From Leptasterias polaris (taxonomy: Eukaryota > Echinodermata > Asteroidea > Forcipulatida > Asteriidae): a stretch of 64,000 nucleotides of DNA. Positions 45,101 through 49,386 of the stretch are shown here, in pieces; position 1 is the first letter of the stretch, and each line of letters starts with the position of its first letter. The DNA is taken from NCBI GenBank assembly GCA_037783415.1, contig JAZGTN010000029.1, positions 2,046,001 to 2,110,000 of the forward strand, written 5' to 3'. The position numbers were made by a program, and so were the translations under genes. The notes beneath the pieces are model-generated. The model was not told where the DNA came from and made no database searches. It was given only the letters and a program-made list of their open reading frames with translations.

Positions 45101-46659
45101 TTATGAGTAACTTTATAGTTATTTATATTTAGCAACACAAAATTGGCATTCAATGTCTACCAAGTTGTAACTTTTTTCCCCCCTTTTTACGATTTCACAA
45201 TATGAGCATTAAAGGCAGGGTATACTTTTAGAAATTGTCAAATGACCAGTCTTCTCATTTGATGTATCCCAACTATACCATGCCCGATATGGGGCAGAGG
45301 GAGGCCCCCCCAAACTAACCCTAACCCTAACACACTCTTCCCTCTTGTATACAGAAGCACCCCCCCTAAAATTCTCAAAAGAATTCCTGAGATTCCCAGA
45401 ACACAATGAAGACACAATAGAGGGGGGGGCCTCCCTCTGCCCCATATCGAGCAGCAATTGATCCCAACATATGCATAAAATAACAAAGCTGTGAAAACTT
45501 GGGCTCAATTGGTCATCGACATTGCAGGAAAATAATGAAAGAAAGAAAAACCACCCTCGTTGCATAGAATTGTGTGCTTTCAGATGCCTGAGAAAGGCTT
45601 CATGATTCAAATTTCTGGGTGACAAATTACCTCTTTCTCTAAAACGACATTACTTCAAAGGTTTTCGTATCTAACAATGTTTCATAATATCAACAGCTCT
45701 CCAGTGCTCTTTAACAATGGTCGTTAACTTGCGGAGAAATTGCCGAAAGTCACTGCCTTTAAAAAACTAACAACAAATGCAAACCACAGACTTCGGAATC
45801 ACATGTTTGTGCTTTTACCTCCAACTTTATTCCACATTCACTGTGTTCACTGTTTATACTCTCTGTGACATGACAGTAATGTTAGTTTTATATTGGACAT
45901 TGAATATTCACAAAGTTTTGTACAGTGAATGTCTACTTTGCTATTTCATTTGGACATTGGACATTCACATAGGTTTGTACAGTGAATGTCTACTTTGCTA
46001 TTTCAATATTGGACATTGGATATTCACATAGGTTTGTACAGTGAACGTCTGCTTTGCTATTTCATTTGGACATTGGACATTGGACATTCACATAGGTTTG
46101 TACAGTGAACGTCTGCTTTGCTATTTCAATATTGGACATTGGATATTCACATAGGTTGGTAAGTAGACGTTCACTGTACAAACCTATGGGAATGTCCAAT
46201 GTCCGATATCAAACTAACTTAATACTGTTATCTCTTTGACTACATTATTATACCATGATCAGACTGATTTGGATATCCGTGCAGGACTTTTCAAAATAAT
46301 TGTTTTAAAAATAATGTGAATATAGGCCTTCACAGGAACAGAGAATAAAAACATTTTTAAATCACCCAAGATATTCTAGGAATGTGTGTGTGTGTGTTTC
46401 TGGTGCCTTACCCCAAACACATTTGCAACGAAATCAACATTACCAAACTGTACTATTCGTGAAAATAAAATATACTGTTATATTATCATGCATCGTGATT
46501 CATATTAGAATTATGCACACAGAAAACATCCTATTAGTTTATCTTCCTTCAACTCGGCCGGAATTATTGTATCCACAATTTATCATTCATTGGGTTTTTC
46601 AAACAGGTTTATTCAATTAAATATTTTTCAGGTCAAACTCAAGAAAACAGGTGAATTAG
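9035..46659 (+). CDS. ZCCHC4: ZCCHC4, 28S rRNA N6-adenosine methyltransferase, 12 coding exons, 461 aa
   Basis: Exons: 9035-9110, 10777-10975, 11644-11827, 12792-12883, 13423-13495, 14137-14353, 15396-15499, 15922-16046, 18753-18880, 42477-42615, 44260-44280, 46632-46659. Every junction is GT/AG and all phases join into one 461-codon frame (human protein: 513 aa). Domains in order: GRF-type zinc finger (about residues 23-56, [17 protein letters not shown]); a C2H2-like finger (FCQDC..H); Rossmann methyltransferase with the N6-adenine motif DPPF at 254-257; a Cys-rich DHHC-like cluster (359-417); a CCHC knuckle [14 protein letters not shown] at 424-437; a basic tail. Family knowledge: ZCCHC4 acts in the nucleolus and nucleus, methylating one adenosine of 28S rRNA with S-adenosylmethionine. 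Odd: intron 9 is 23.6 kb, splits the zinc cluster and hosts most mobile DNA of the window. All expected metal ligands and the catalytic motif are kept, so it is probably functional. Confidence 0.93.
9719..9892. mobile_element. MITE, TAGACCCCTTGCAT family, copy 1
   Basis: 174 bp with inverted ends TAGACCCCTTGCAT / ATGCAAGGGGTCTA and interior GACCTCAGTGAGGGCGC. Further copies at 13772, 43831 and 55458. Lies in ZCCHC4 intron 1. Confidence 0.85.
10197..10532 (-). mobile_element. tRNA-derived SINE (family 2)
   Basis: Reverse complement begins with a tRNA-like head (GGCCGAGTGGTTTAGAT-like A box, GGTTCTAATCC-like B box), then CTTGAGCAAAACAC and a CCATGAGCGCC-type tail remnant. Shares blocks with copies at 11141, 17350 and 19776. 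In ZCCHC4 intron 1. Confidence 0.75.
10777..10975 (+). CDS. ZCCHC4: ZCCHC4 exon 2 (GRF zinc finger)
   Basis: Acceptor after CACACAG, donor GTAAAA. Encodes PTLLFERF.. and [15 protein letters not shown], the core of the GRF-type finger, then a conserved helix ([13 protein letters not shown]). Phase 2 at the end. Confidence 0.92.
11141..11512 (-). mobile_element. tRNA-derived SINE (family 2)
   Basis: On the minus strand GGCCGAGCGGATAAGAGCAC (A box region), GGGTTCGAGTCC (B box), CTTGAGCAAGACAC, and the tail AGCGCTATATAAGAAGCC followed by an ATT microsatellite. In ZCCHC4 intron 2. All long copies of this family in the window face the minus strand. Confidence 0.85.
11644..11827 (+). CDS. ZCCHC4: ZCCHC4 exon 3 (C2H2-type segment)
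   Basis: Acceptor GATTTAG, donor GTGAGT. Encodes [15 protein letters not shown] and [13 protein letters not shown], conserved in ZCCHC4 before the methyltransferase fold. Confidence 0.92.
11909..12053. mobile_element. MITE, ATTTCACAAAGAGCTAA family, copy 1
   Basis: Inverted ends ATTTCACAAAGAGCTAA / GGTGCTTTGTGAAAT; interior GTGTGATGTCACAATACAAA and CACTATGGTGATACTGACAA. Other copies at 12377, 18340 and 59413. Confidence 0.8.
12203..12367. mobile_element. Palindromic MITE, CCATTAAGCCCCGCCCA family, copy 1
   Basis: A 165-bp near-perfect hairpin: ATCCATTAAGCCCCGCC.. is mirrored by GGCGGGGCTTAATGGAT, and the arms stay complementary through CAATCACAGCCGCGAAA to the centre. Copy 2 is at 43303-43469. 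Both copies lie in ZCCHC4 introns. Confidence 0.85.
12377..12521. mobile_element. MITE, ATTTCACAAAGAGCTAA family, copy 2
   Basis: Ends CGATTTCACAAAGAGCTAAG / CTTAGTGCTTTGTGAAATCG. Starts about 10 bp after the palindromic MITE that itself follows copy 1, so three MITEs stand side by side in 600 bp of intron 3. Confidence 0.85.
12792..12883 (+). CDS. ZCCHC4: ZCCHC4 exon 4 (start of methyltransferase fold)
   Basis: Encodes [24 protein letters not shown]. The VLCVGSPR strand-turn fits the region preceding the SAM pocket in this family. Donor GTACTG, phase 2. Confidence 0.9.
13226..13380 (+). mobile_element. tRNA-derived SINE (family 1)
   Basis: tRNA-like head with GTGGTCTCGTGGTAAGACAT (A box) and GGGTTCGAATCCC (B box), then a body with TTTCACAGAACTTGGGGAAG and a tail TACAGTGCTTAATATACATT. 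Shares head and body with 18589-18722 and, inverted, with 32796-32955. Anticodon-arm decay and the long tail argue against a functional tRNA gene. Confidence 0.85.
13423..13495 (+). CDS. ZCCHC4: ZCCHC4 exon 5
   Basis: Encodes [20 protein letters not shown] and DHRY; SLLLDID is a conserved methyltransferase strand ending in an acidic residue. Acceptor CATTGCAG, donor GTAAGC, phase 0. Confidence 0.9.
13772..13950. mobile_element. MITE, TAGACCCCTTGCAT family, copy 2
   Basis: Ends TAGACCCCTTGCATAAC / ATGCAAGGGGGTCTA; the interior shows a local duplication of the CTCAGTGA block relative to copy 1. In intron 5 of ZCCHC4. Confidence 0.85.
14137..14353 (+). CDS. ZCCHC4: ZCCHC4 exon 6 (catalytic DPPF motif)
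   Basis: Encodes [18 protein letters not shown].. and [19 protein letters not shown] (residues 254-257) is the catalytic tetrapeptide of N6-adenine methyltransferases. Donor GTAAGA, phase 1. Confidence 0.95.
14880..14994. repeat. 21-bp minisatellite, about five copies
   Basis: Tandem CCACCTCGCTACCTTCAGTGG with single-base variants. Intron 6 of ZCCHC4. Confidence 0.9.
15099..15250. mobile_element. Small TIR element
   Basis: CCTTCGGATTGGGC near the left end and GCCCAATCCGGAGG near the right end are inverted copies, with TTAAAGGTGAACAT / ATGTGCCCATTTAA outside them. Intron 6. Confidence 0.5.
15396..15499 (+). CDS. ZCCHC4: ZCCHC4 exon 7
   Basis: Encodes [19 protein letters not shown] and TMLDYK, the strand and helix after the active site. 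Acceptor TTTCAG, donor GTAGGA, phase 0. Confidence 0.93.
15922..16046 (+). CDS. ZCCHC4: ZCCHC4 exon 8 (end of methyltransferase fold)
   Basis: Encodes [10 protein letters not shown], a basic loop (KKARKKGS) and [18 protein letters not shown]. Donor GTTCGT is weak but the phase (2) and homology support it. Confidence 0.9.
16302..16326. repeat. (CA)n microsatellite
   Basis: Uninterrupted CA dinucleotides in ZCCHC4 intron 8. The rest of 16047-17349 shows no recognisable element. Confidence 0.9.
17350..17776 (-). mobile_element. tRNA-derived SINE (family 2), long copy
   Basis: Minus-strand head GGCCGAGCGGATAAGAGCAC and GGGTTCGAATCCC, then a GTGTCCTTAAGCAAGACACT block and an extra segment (GGGACGTTAAGCCGTAGG) also hinted in the truncated copy at 33175. 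Ends in an ATT microsatellite. Confidence 0.85.
18340..18454. mobile_element. MITE, ATTTCACAAAGAGCTAA family, truncated copy
   Basis: Keeps the interior GTGTGATGTCATAATAATAA.. and the right end CTTAGTGCTTTGTGAAATCG, but the left terminus is lost. Intron 8. Confidence 0.7.
18589..18722 (+). mobile_element. tRNA-derived SINE (family 1)
   Basis: GGTCCAGTGGTAAGACATCT, GGGTTCGAATCCT, body TTCACAGGACTTTGGAAAGT and tail TACAGTGCTTTATAAACA. It ends 30 bp before ZCCHC4 exon 9, so its tail overlaps the zone where the branch point and polypyrimidine tract should lie. Confidence 0.85.
18753..18880 (+). CDS. ZCCHC4: ZCCHC4 exon 9 (Cys-rich cluster, first half)
   Basis: Encodes [20 protein letters not shown] and [11 protein letters not shown]; at least eight Cys/His metal ligands. 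Followed by the 23.6-kb intron. A SINE lies 30 bp upstream of the exon. Confidence 0.93.
19137..19190 (-). mobile_element. SINE family 1, 3' tail fragment
   Basis: Inverted match to the tail of the 13226 copy (TACACCAATGTGTGAGAAGC, AGCACTGTATACTCAGTGC). Confidence 0.55.
19210..19643 (+). pseudogene. 3' fragment of a retroelement ORF with a PD..DIAVPGD endonuclease-like domain
   Basis: The frames read [18 protein letters not shown], a stop, then [20 protein letters not shown] and [18 protein letters not shown], ending in [20 protein letters not shown] know this block as the C-terminal domain of non-LTR retrotransposon proteins in many marine invertebrates. The RHPD...DIAVPGD..KE spacing resembles the restriction-like PD-(D/E)xK endonuclease of R2/R4-type elements; that assignment is inference. 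The reverse transcriptase itself is absent and a stop interrupts the frame, so it is dead. It lies at the start of ZCCHC4 intron 9. Confidence 0.7.
19776..20132 (-). mobile_element. tRNA-derived SINE (family 2), followed by a partial second copy
   Basis: Minus-strand GGCCAAGCGGTAGAGCACCG and GGGTTCGAATCCC with the body and AGCGCTATATAAGGAGCC tail. A further partial copy of the body follows at about 20137-20250 (TGGTGCACCAAGCTAAATCA). Confidence 0.8.
20454..21312. mobile_element. hAT-type non-autonomous transposon, 859-bp copy
   Basis: Termini CAGTGTTGTAGTCGAGTC and GACTCGAGTCATACAACACT(G). A perfect 8-bp target-site duplication ATTATTGT flanks it (20446-20453, 21313-21320). Inverted relative to the 6383-8410 copy, to which it aligns without the nested MITE. 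Both ends hold short GAGTCC arrays. No transposase. Confidence 0.9.
21567..24846 (+). mobile_element. Helitron-like unit 1 of a head-to-tail array
   Basis: Begins near TCTTTCTTTCCCTCAAATCG and ends in CTAG at 24843-24846, 7 nt after a hairpin GTGATTGT-TC-ACAATCAC (24818-24835); a T follows. This matches Helitron termini: 5' TC, a 3' hairpin, CTRR, and no terminal inverted repeats. The left 1.1 kb is non-coding with several TGACGTCA sites; the middle is the 130-bp satellite; the tail is unique. No Rep/helicase frame, so non-autonomous. The 5' boundary is approximate. Confidence 0.6.
22658..24580. repeat. 130-bp satellite, block 1 (about 15 copies)
   Basis: The period is 130-132 bp. Each copy holds ACTTCCGGGTCAACCGGAAG(T), TCTCAAGAACTACACAACCG, CTTTTTTCAGTTATAGACTC and GCCTTGGGTAACCGTGACCC. 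Within the block a 780-bp (six-unit) segment is duplicated almost exactly. Open frames across it are by-products of periodicity. Confidence 0.92.
24859..27045 (+). mobile_element. Helitron-like unit 2
   Basis: Same left block (AAATCGTATTGACTTAACCT) but shorter and more diverged, fewer satellite copies, and the same tail and hairpin as unit 1, ending CTAG at 27042-27045. It abuts unit 3 through an ATT microsatellite only. Confidence 0.6.
25540..26780. repeat. 130-bp satellite, block 2 (about 9-10 copies)
   Basis: Same monomer as block 1, inside Helitron-like unit 2. Monomers alternate between a CTCCTAATGGCATTGGATAT form and a CTTCTTGGGCATGGGAGAT form. Confidence 0.92.
27069..29903 (+). mobile_element. 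Helitron-like unit 3
   Basis: The left 1.1 kb is nearly identical to unit 1. It then has an extra segment with a second copy of the CGTGACAGCGCATGAATATT block, about seven satellite units, and a different tail with hairpin GTGTTTGT-CA-ACAAACAC ending CTAG at 29900-29903. Confidence 0.6.
28720..29620. repeat. 130-bp satellite, block 3 (about 7 copies)
   Basis: Same monomer inside unit 3. The last monomers decay toward the unit tail (CACACCTGATTTTAATTTTA). Confidence 0.9.
29917..32744 (+). mobile_element. Helitron-like unit 4, near-duplicate of unit 3
   Basis: Offset by about 2841 bp from unit 3 with few differences over its whole length. Same hairpin, ending CTAG at 32741-32744. Units 3 and 4 look like a recent tandem duplication. 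Confidence 0.6.
31560..32460. repeat. 130-bp satellite, block 4 (about 7 copies)
   Basis: Monomer-for-monomer counterpart of block 3, 2841 bp downstream, inside unit 4. Confidence 0.9.
32796..32955 (-). mobile_element. tRNA-derived SINE (family 1)
   Basis: Inverted copy: AGCACTGTATACTCCGTACT (tail), TCCACAGGCAAATTACTCAG, GGTGGGATTCGAACCC (B box complement), then the A-box region. It abuts the Helitron array. Confidence 0.8.
33175..33400 (-). mobile_element. tRNA-derived SINE (family 2), head missing
   Basis: Tail GGCTTCTTATATAGCGCTCA and body AATGTGCAGCCAATCAAACC match the 17350 copy, but the tRNA-like head is absent. Confidence 0.7.
33401..34039. other. Intronic, no feature recognised
   Basis: Part of ZCCHC4 intron 9. 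No repeat terminus or coding motif recognised. Confidence 0.4.
34040..34197. repeat. 15-bp minisatellite, about ten copies
   Basis: Tandem GATAAAGTCATCACG, with some copies AAAATC. The apparent MTLSV-repeat protein on the minus strand is its translation only. Confidence 0.92.
34455..34700 (+). mobile_element. SINE-like element with tRNA-type B box (family 3)
   Basis: CAGATTGGCTCAGGGGTTTC resembles an A box and CGGTTCAAATCCCA a B box 45 bp later. The body continues with CATGTGGATTGGGTTTTCAG and a tail with GCGCTAATGGCGCTGTTGG. Only one copy in the window. Confidence 0.55.
34730..35110. repeat. Degenerate 12-16-bp minisatellite
   Basis: Irregular tandem array of (GACCTCACATGGT)-type units over 380 bp in intron 9. 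Confidence 0.9.
35111..36241. other. Region upstream of the retrotransposon ORF
   Basis: May include the element's 5' UTR; its 5' boundary cannot be set from one copy. Contains a G homopolymer (35211-35222) and T-rich runs. Confidence 0.35.
36242..40021 (+). pseudogene. Retrotransposon polyprotein: 2A-like peptide, PHD finger, APE endonuclease, reverse transcriptase; one internal stop
   Basis: The ATG frame runs 1016 codons, meets TAA at 39290-39292, and continues in the same frame to a stop at 40019-40021 (1259 sense codons). Order: hydrophobic N-terminus (residues 9-25), an unrecognised segment to about 160, [12 protein letters not shown] (2A-like, motif at 170-178), a PHD-type C4HC3 zinc finger (191-243), an APE-like endonuclease (N at about 315, GDFN about 451, SDH about 523), and a reverse transcriptase (NYRPISL about 818, [13 protein letters not shown] about 891, [15 protein letters not shown] about 976). 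The C-terminus after the stop has the [11 protein letters not shown] signature. Family knowledge: these CR1/L2 proteins nick DNA and prime reverse transcription at the target. The single nonsense codon should cut off the thumb and C-terminal part; otherwise it looks intact and therefore young. Confidence 0.9.
36242..40180 (+). mobile_element. Nearly full-length CR1/L2-type non-LTR retrotransposon
   Basis: One long ORF plus about 160 bp of 3' UTR, in the sense orientation of ZCCHC4 intron 9. The 3' end carries a short direct repeat (TACCAAGTACCAAGTA), as in CR1/L2 tails, and is followed closely by a TIR element at 40189. No target-site duplication could be identified, so the 5' limit is the ORF start, not the true element start. 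Confidence 0.8.
40189..40565. mobile_element. TIR element, AAAGGCACTG family, diverged copy
   Basis: AAAAGGCTGGGTGTACTTTG at the left is mirrored by AAAAGTATACCCAGCCTTTT at the right. The interior keeps the CTCAGGCATCTGAAAGCGCA and TGTTGGGATACACCAACTAT landmarks in the opposite orientation to the 2333 copy. An internal AAGGCTTCGGGCATAATGCC-like hairpin sits in the middle. Confidence 0.75.
40727..40780. repeat. Element end truncated at a C homopolymer
   Basis: TTAAAGGCACTGTACACGAT.. starts like a TIR element of the AAAGGCACTG family but breaks into about 20 C residues after 25 bp. The rest of the element is missing. Confidence 0.55.
40781..41814. other. Intronic, no feature recognised
   Basis: AT-rich intron 9 sequence. 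The 118-aa frame at 40834-41190 has no family signature or flanking splice sites that help. Confidence 0.4.
41815..42390. mobile_element. 576-bp element with perfect 33-bp terminal inverted repeats
   Basis: Arms 41815-41847 and 42358-42390 are exact reverse complements over 33 bp (outer end AGGCCAAGTAAAATAAATAA). The interior is non-coding and holds two ATGGCGGCCATCTT / ATGGTGGCCATCTT boxes. It ends 86 bp before ZCCHC4 exon 10. The perfect arms suggest a recent insertion. Superfamily unassigned. Confidence 0.85.
42477..42615 (+). CDS. ZCCHC4: ZCCHC4 exon 10 (DHHC-like cluster end and CCHC knuckle)
   Basis: Encodes [17 protein letters not shown] and [15 protein letters not shown]. The CCHC spacing C-x2-C-x4-H-x4-C is exact. 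Acceptor GCATAG; it continues the phase-1 junction left by exon 9 (Gly400 split). Found 23.6 kb after exon 9 with only intronic mobile DNA between. Confidence 0.93.
43303..43469. mobile_element. Palindromic MITE, CCATTAAGCCCCGCCCA family, copy 2
   Basis: About 95% like the 12203 copy and again a near-complete hairpin. Intron 10 of ZCCHC4. Confidence 0.85.
43831..44169. mobile_element. MITE, TAGACCCCTTGCAT family, expanded or interrupted copy
   Basis: Left end TAGACCTCTTGCATTGGC and right end GACATCATATGCAAGGGGTC are both recognisable. The span is 339 bp, twice the family norm, so unrelated DNA probably lies between. It ends 90 bp before the 21-nt micro-exon. Confidence 0.6.
44260..44280 (+). 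CDS. ZCCHC4: ZCCHC4 exon 11, 21-nt micro-exon (basic tail)
   Basis: Between CTTCTAG and GTAAGA, 21 nt read PKKKEK with split Arg codons at both ends, in phase with exons 10 and 12. A pyrimidine-rich tract precedes it. The vertebrate protein also ends in a Lys/Arg-rich tail. Confidence 0.75.
44335..44476 (+). mobile_element. SINE fragment with tRNA-like B box
   Basis: GTGGCCGAGTCAGCCGAGTG and GGGTTCGAGTCCCAATCGTG, then TTGATGATGCACAGAGTCTG. The latter block also occurs at about 18215-18275 without the tRNA-like head. Confidence 0.65.
44838..44864. repeat. G homopolymer, about 24 nt
   Basis: One of several long G or C runs in the window (also about 3871, 6009, 35211, 40758, 49543, 49986, 54360 and 61444). 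Confidence 0.85.
45208..45764. mobile_element. TIR element, AAAGGCACTG family, split by a MITE
   Basis: Left ATTAAAGGCAGGGTATACTT, right GTCACTGCCTTTAAA. The interior landmarks ATATGCATAAAATAACAAAG and CTTTCAGATGCCTGAGAAAG are as in the 2333 copy. A 187-bp MITE interrupts it at 45274. Confidence 0.8.
45274..45460. mobile_element. MITE nested in the TIR element, 8-bp target-site duplication
   Basis: Perfect duplication ATCCCAAC at 45266-45273 and 45461-45468. The arms CGATATGGGGCAGAGGGAGG and its complement (45283-45304, 45430-45452) are inverted. The interior includes CCCTAACCCTAAC. The 2333 copy of the host element shows the empty site. Confidence 0.85.
45889..46206. repeat. Tandem 62-69-bp repeat ending in an inverted copy
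   Basis: About five copies of a unit containing ATTCACATAGGTTTGTACAG and GTCTGCTTTGCTATTTCA. They are followed at 46161-46206 by the reverse complement of part of the unit (AGTAGACGTTCACTGTAC), so the last units can fold back. Intron 11 of ZCCHC4. Confidence 0.85.
46632..46659 (+). CDS. ZCCHC4: ZCCHC4 exon 12 (last codons and stop)
   Basis: After AATATTTTTCAG the frame reads SNSRKQVN then TAG at 46657-46659. Phase matches the micro-exon. A candidate AATAAA lies at 46912-46917, inside a TIR element. The exact terminal exon is the least certain part of the model. Confidence 0.6.
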
Positions 46660-46738
46660 CGGTCACTGCCACCAATGTTTCTCCTAATATTACGGAATCT
46701 CAAAGACTCAAGAAGTTCGAGTTTATACAACATTATCT

Positions 46739-47102
46739 TAAAGGCCCTGTACACTATTGGTAAGATCGAAAAACACAAATGTTCACAGATTCACACATAA
46801 CTTACATGATTTAAAGTAATGGTAGAAAGGGTTCCCGAGTTAAAATATTTCTGCCTAAAATGCTATCGTTTCTGAGAAATGAGTAAAACAATAGTTTTTA
46901 TCACGCGTGATAATAAACTCGATGTTTGAAAAACAGAAAACACATAAGGTCTCTTTTCACTATTTTCTCGTGACCTCGATGACCAATTGAGCTCAAATTT
47001 TCACAGGTTTGTTATTTCATGTATGTGGTTGATTACACAAAACATGATCACTGTCTGTGATTATTTTGTCAGCTCTGCCAATCCTGTATAATACCTTTAA
47101 GC
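46739..47102. mobile_element. TIR element related to the AAAGGCACTG family
   Basis: CTTAAAGGCCCTGTACACTA at the left and CCTGTATAATACCTTTAAG at the right. Shares GAGAAATGAGTAAAACAAT and CACAGGTTTGTTATTTCATG with a decayed copy at about 42900-43220. It may supply the ZCCHC4 polyadenylation signal (46912-46917). Confidence 0.65.
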
Positions 47103-47159
47103 TTCAACCCTCAACAAAATTTAAACTTTTCATTTTGTTTTTCTCCAAGGGTTAAATAA

Positions 47160-47552
47160 CCAAGATTAAATAATTAATATTTTACCCGTCAAGATTTTAC
47201 CATCGAGATTCAAACCACCACCAATATTCGAACACCGTATTTTGAACAGATCAGTCAAGAATTAAACCAATACGTTTGAAACCATCAATATTTAAATCAT
47301 TTAGATTCAAATCACCATTATTTAAACACCTAAAAGTACTTATAACAGATTTAAACCACCAAGATTTTAGCCATCAAGATTTAAACCATCAAGATTTAAG
47401 CCATCAAGATTTAAACCATCAAGATTTAAGCCATCAAGATTTAAACCGTCAAGATGTTTAAACCATCAAGATTTAAACCATCAAGATTTATATCACTAAT
47501 GTTGGAAATAATCAGTCTATCAAGATTTAAACAAATAAGATTTAAACCGCCA
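47160..47552. repeat. 15-bp minisatellite, left part
   Basis: Tandem AAACCATCAAGATTT units, degenerate at the edges. Continued at 50329 beyond a transposon insertion. Confidence 0.9.
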
Positions 47553-48558
47553 CACTCTAAAATTTAGTTTGTCATTTGGGCTTATAAATTAGTCAAAATG
47601 ACAAAGTTTGCTCAGTCCAGAGTCTTTGACGAATTTGTTGTGTGCAGAACTAATCTGTTTAGTACGTTGACGAATCCGCCATTGTCAGAAGTTGATATTT
47701 TGGCTAAATTTTATTAGTCATATGCTGTTACGAAGAGTAATTAGTCAAAAACAGCGGTTTTGACTAATATGTTGAGTTTTTCAATGACTAATCGGAATCA
47801 GTCAGCACCTTATTTCTGACTAGGTTTTGTAAGTCACTTTGTGTGACTGAAACAAATTAGTCACAGTCGTGCTTTCGACTTTTTTTGACTAATATTTATA
47901 ATCATCTTCCCGCCTGATTTACTCCCGCGAAAAAAGTTGGACGGAACTCAAAAGCGACCCGCCGAATTTTTCACCAAGCTGGTACTCCTCCAAAAGTGGT
48001 GTTCTGTATCCCTAGCTACGAATGGGTCTTACTGAAAAACAACAACGTTTACACAAAACAAACTTATGCACTCTCCAGCAGCGCTGTGCAGCTAGCTGTT
48101 ATGTTTTGATGCTGTAAAAAAGTTCTTACTAGTGTAGAGACTAAACAGGTAAGAATTATTTATCGTTGTTCAAAGGGTCTATAGATTTAAATGTAAAAAA
48201 TACTGTATTATGAGGGAGGCCTGTGTTTGTGTTAAATAAACATTTTTAAATTGAATTAACTTTTTCATGGCTTGTCACACGCACGCACGACCGTTCAAGG
48301 TTAATTTATTTTCCACACACCAAAACCAAAAAGACATTATCACTCAAAAGAGATCAGTACAAAGAATACAACTTTACAGTCCGATAGTATAAATTTCAAG
48401 AACTAGATGAAAACATGACGCTGCATAGGGATCCATTTTTATAGTTAGGAGCAGAGCTTACTTGTGTAGGCATATGATATGTTGCATTGTGAATGTAATT
48501 ACTGTACAGTTGTCATGCTAAATAGTATTTAATTGATGTAATTTTTCTATAATTACAG

Positions 48559-48837
48559 TCAGAGGGCAGACCATCTATCATAATTCAAGGGGAAGGACCA
48601 AGTCTACTCTCAGTCTCATCAATTTCATTTCATCTTGAATCTTCTGAAGACCTGCTATCCACTATCAGCATGTATCTTGCAGGATTTTATATCTTCAACC
48701 TGGCCCACCCTTCCTGTCTTAAGAAAACTTTGATATTCTACCAAAAGGTAATTCTAAACATTCAGGATAATTTGAAGCCTGAGAGAGCTGTCGTGTCTCT
48801 GTTGGAGAAACTAGACCATAAACAAAAGGAACAATAG
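48559..48837 (+). CDS. Candidate terminal exon in the transposon, 92 codons
   Basis: After the acceptor-like AATTACAG an open frame of 92 codons runs to TAG: SEGRPSIIIQGEG.. SEDLLSTISMYLAGFYIFNL ..KKTLIFYQKVILNIQDNLK. The FYIFNLxxP...TLxFxQK pattern recalls a C-terminal segment seen in large transposon-associated proteins of fish and invertebrates (recollection, not a search). Too short alone to be a gene; probably the last exon of a decayed element ORF. Confidence 0.5.
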   Translation, partial: SEGRPSIIIQGEGPSLLSVSSISFHLESSEDLLSTISMYLAGFYIFNLAHPSCLKKTLIFYQKVILNIQDNLKPERAVVSLLEKLDHKQKEQ

Positions 48838-48933
48838 AATTGAAAATTCCACAAACAATTTAGTCTATAAGTTAAAGGGAATGTTCACCCAATAAAGAAA
48901 ATTTCATTATAAAAATAGTGTATACTATCTATT

Positions 48934-49173
48934 ATAGTTCAAGGGGATGGACCAAGTCTACTCTCAGTCGCATCAATTTCATTTTATCTTGAAATTGATG
49001 GTGTTGTTGTGTGTTCTTCTGAAGACCTGCTATCCACTTACAGCATGAATCTTGCTGGGTTTTATATCTTCAACCTGGCCTACCCTTCCTGTATCTCATG
49101 TTACCCAGAGAGCAGTATTAAAAAAATCACTAAGAGACTAAGAAACATTTGTGTTATAGCATTGTGGAGTTAA
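48934..49173 (+). pseudogene. Second copy of the transposon terminal exon
   Basis: Reads IVQGDGPSLLSVASISFYLE, then an extra IDGVVVC absent from the first copy, then SSEDLLSTYSMNLAGFYIFN and a divergent end. It is a tandem duplicate about 370 bp downstream. Frame open for 80 codons but no clean acceptor. Confidence 0.45.
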
Positions 49174-49215
49174 CATTGTAAATAGAAGTTGTACTGTTTA
49201 AACATTTTCTAGACC

Positions 49216-49386
49216 CTCATTTCATAAAGCTGCTCAAGCAACAAATATTGCTTAATAATTTTCTGCTAAGCAGAAATAAGCATGATACCAGTCACAAATT
49301 GTACACGTGACATGGTAGTTTTATTCTGGAAGCATAATCTTGTTGTCCTTAGCTACTTTTTCTGCTTAAGCAGCTCTATGAAATAG
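49216..49386. mobile_element. MITE, TTTCATAAAGCTGCTNAAGCA family
   Basis: Left TTTCATAAAGCTGCTCAAGC, right GCTTAAGCAGCTCTATGAAA, inverted. Nested within the 2.8-kb transposon. Confidence 0.75.

Noticed and set aside
45305..45320. Interstitial telomere
   Set aside because: Only two CCCTAA units, inside a MITE with a normal target-site duplication.
45209..45625. 138-aa frame on the minus strand
   Set aside because: It lies across two nested mobile elements, so it is chance coding in repeat DNA.
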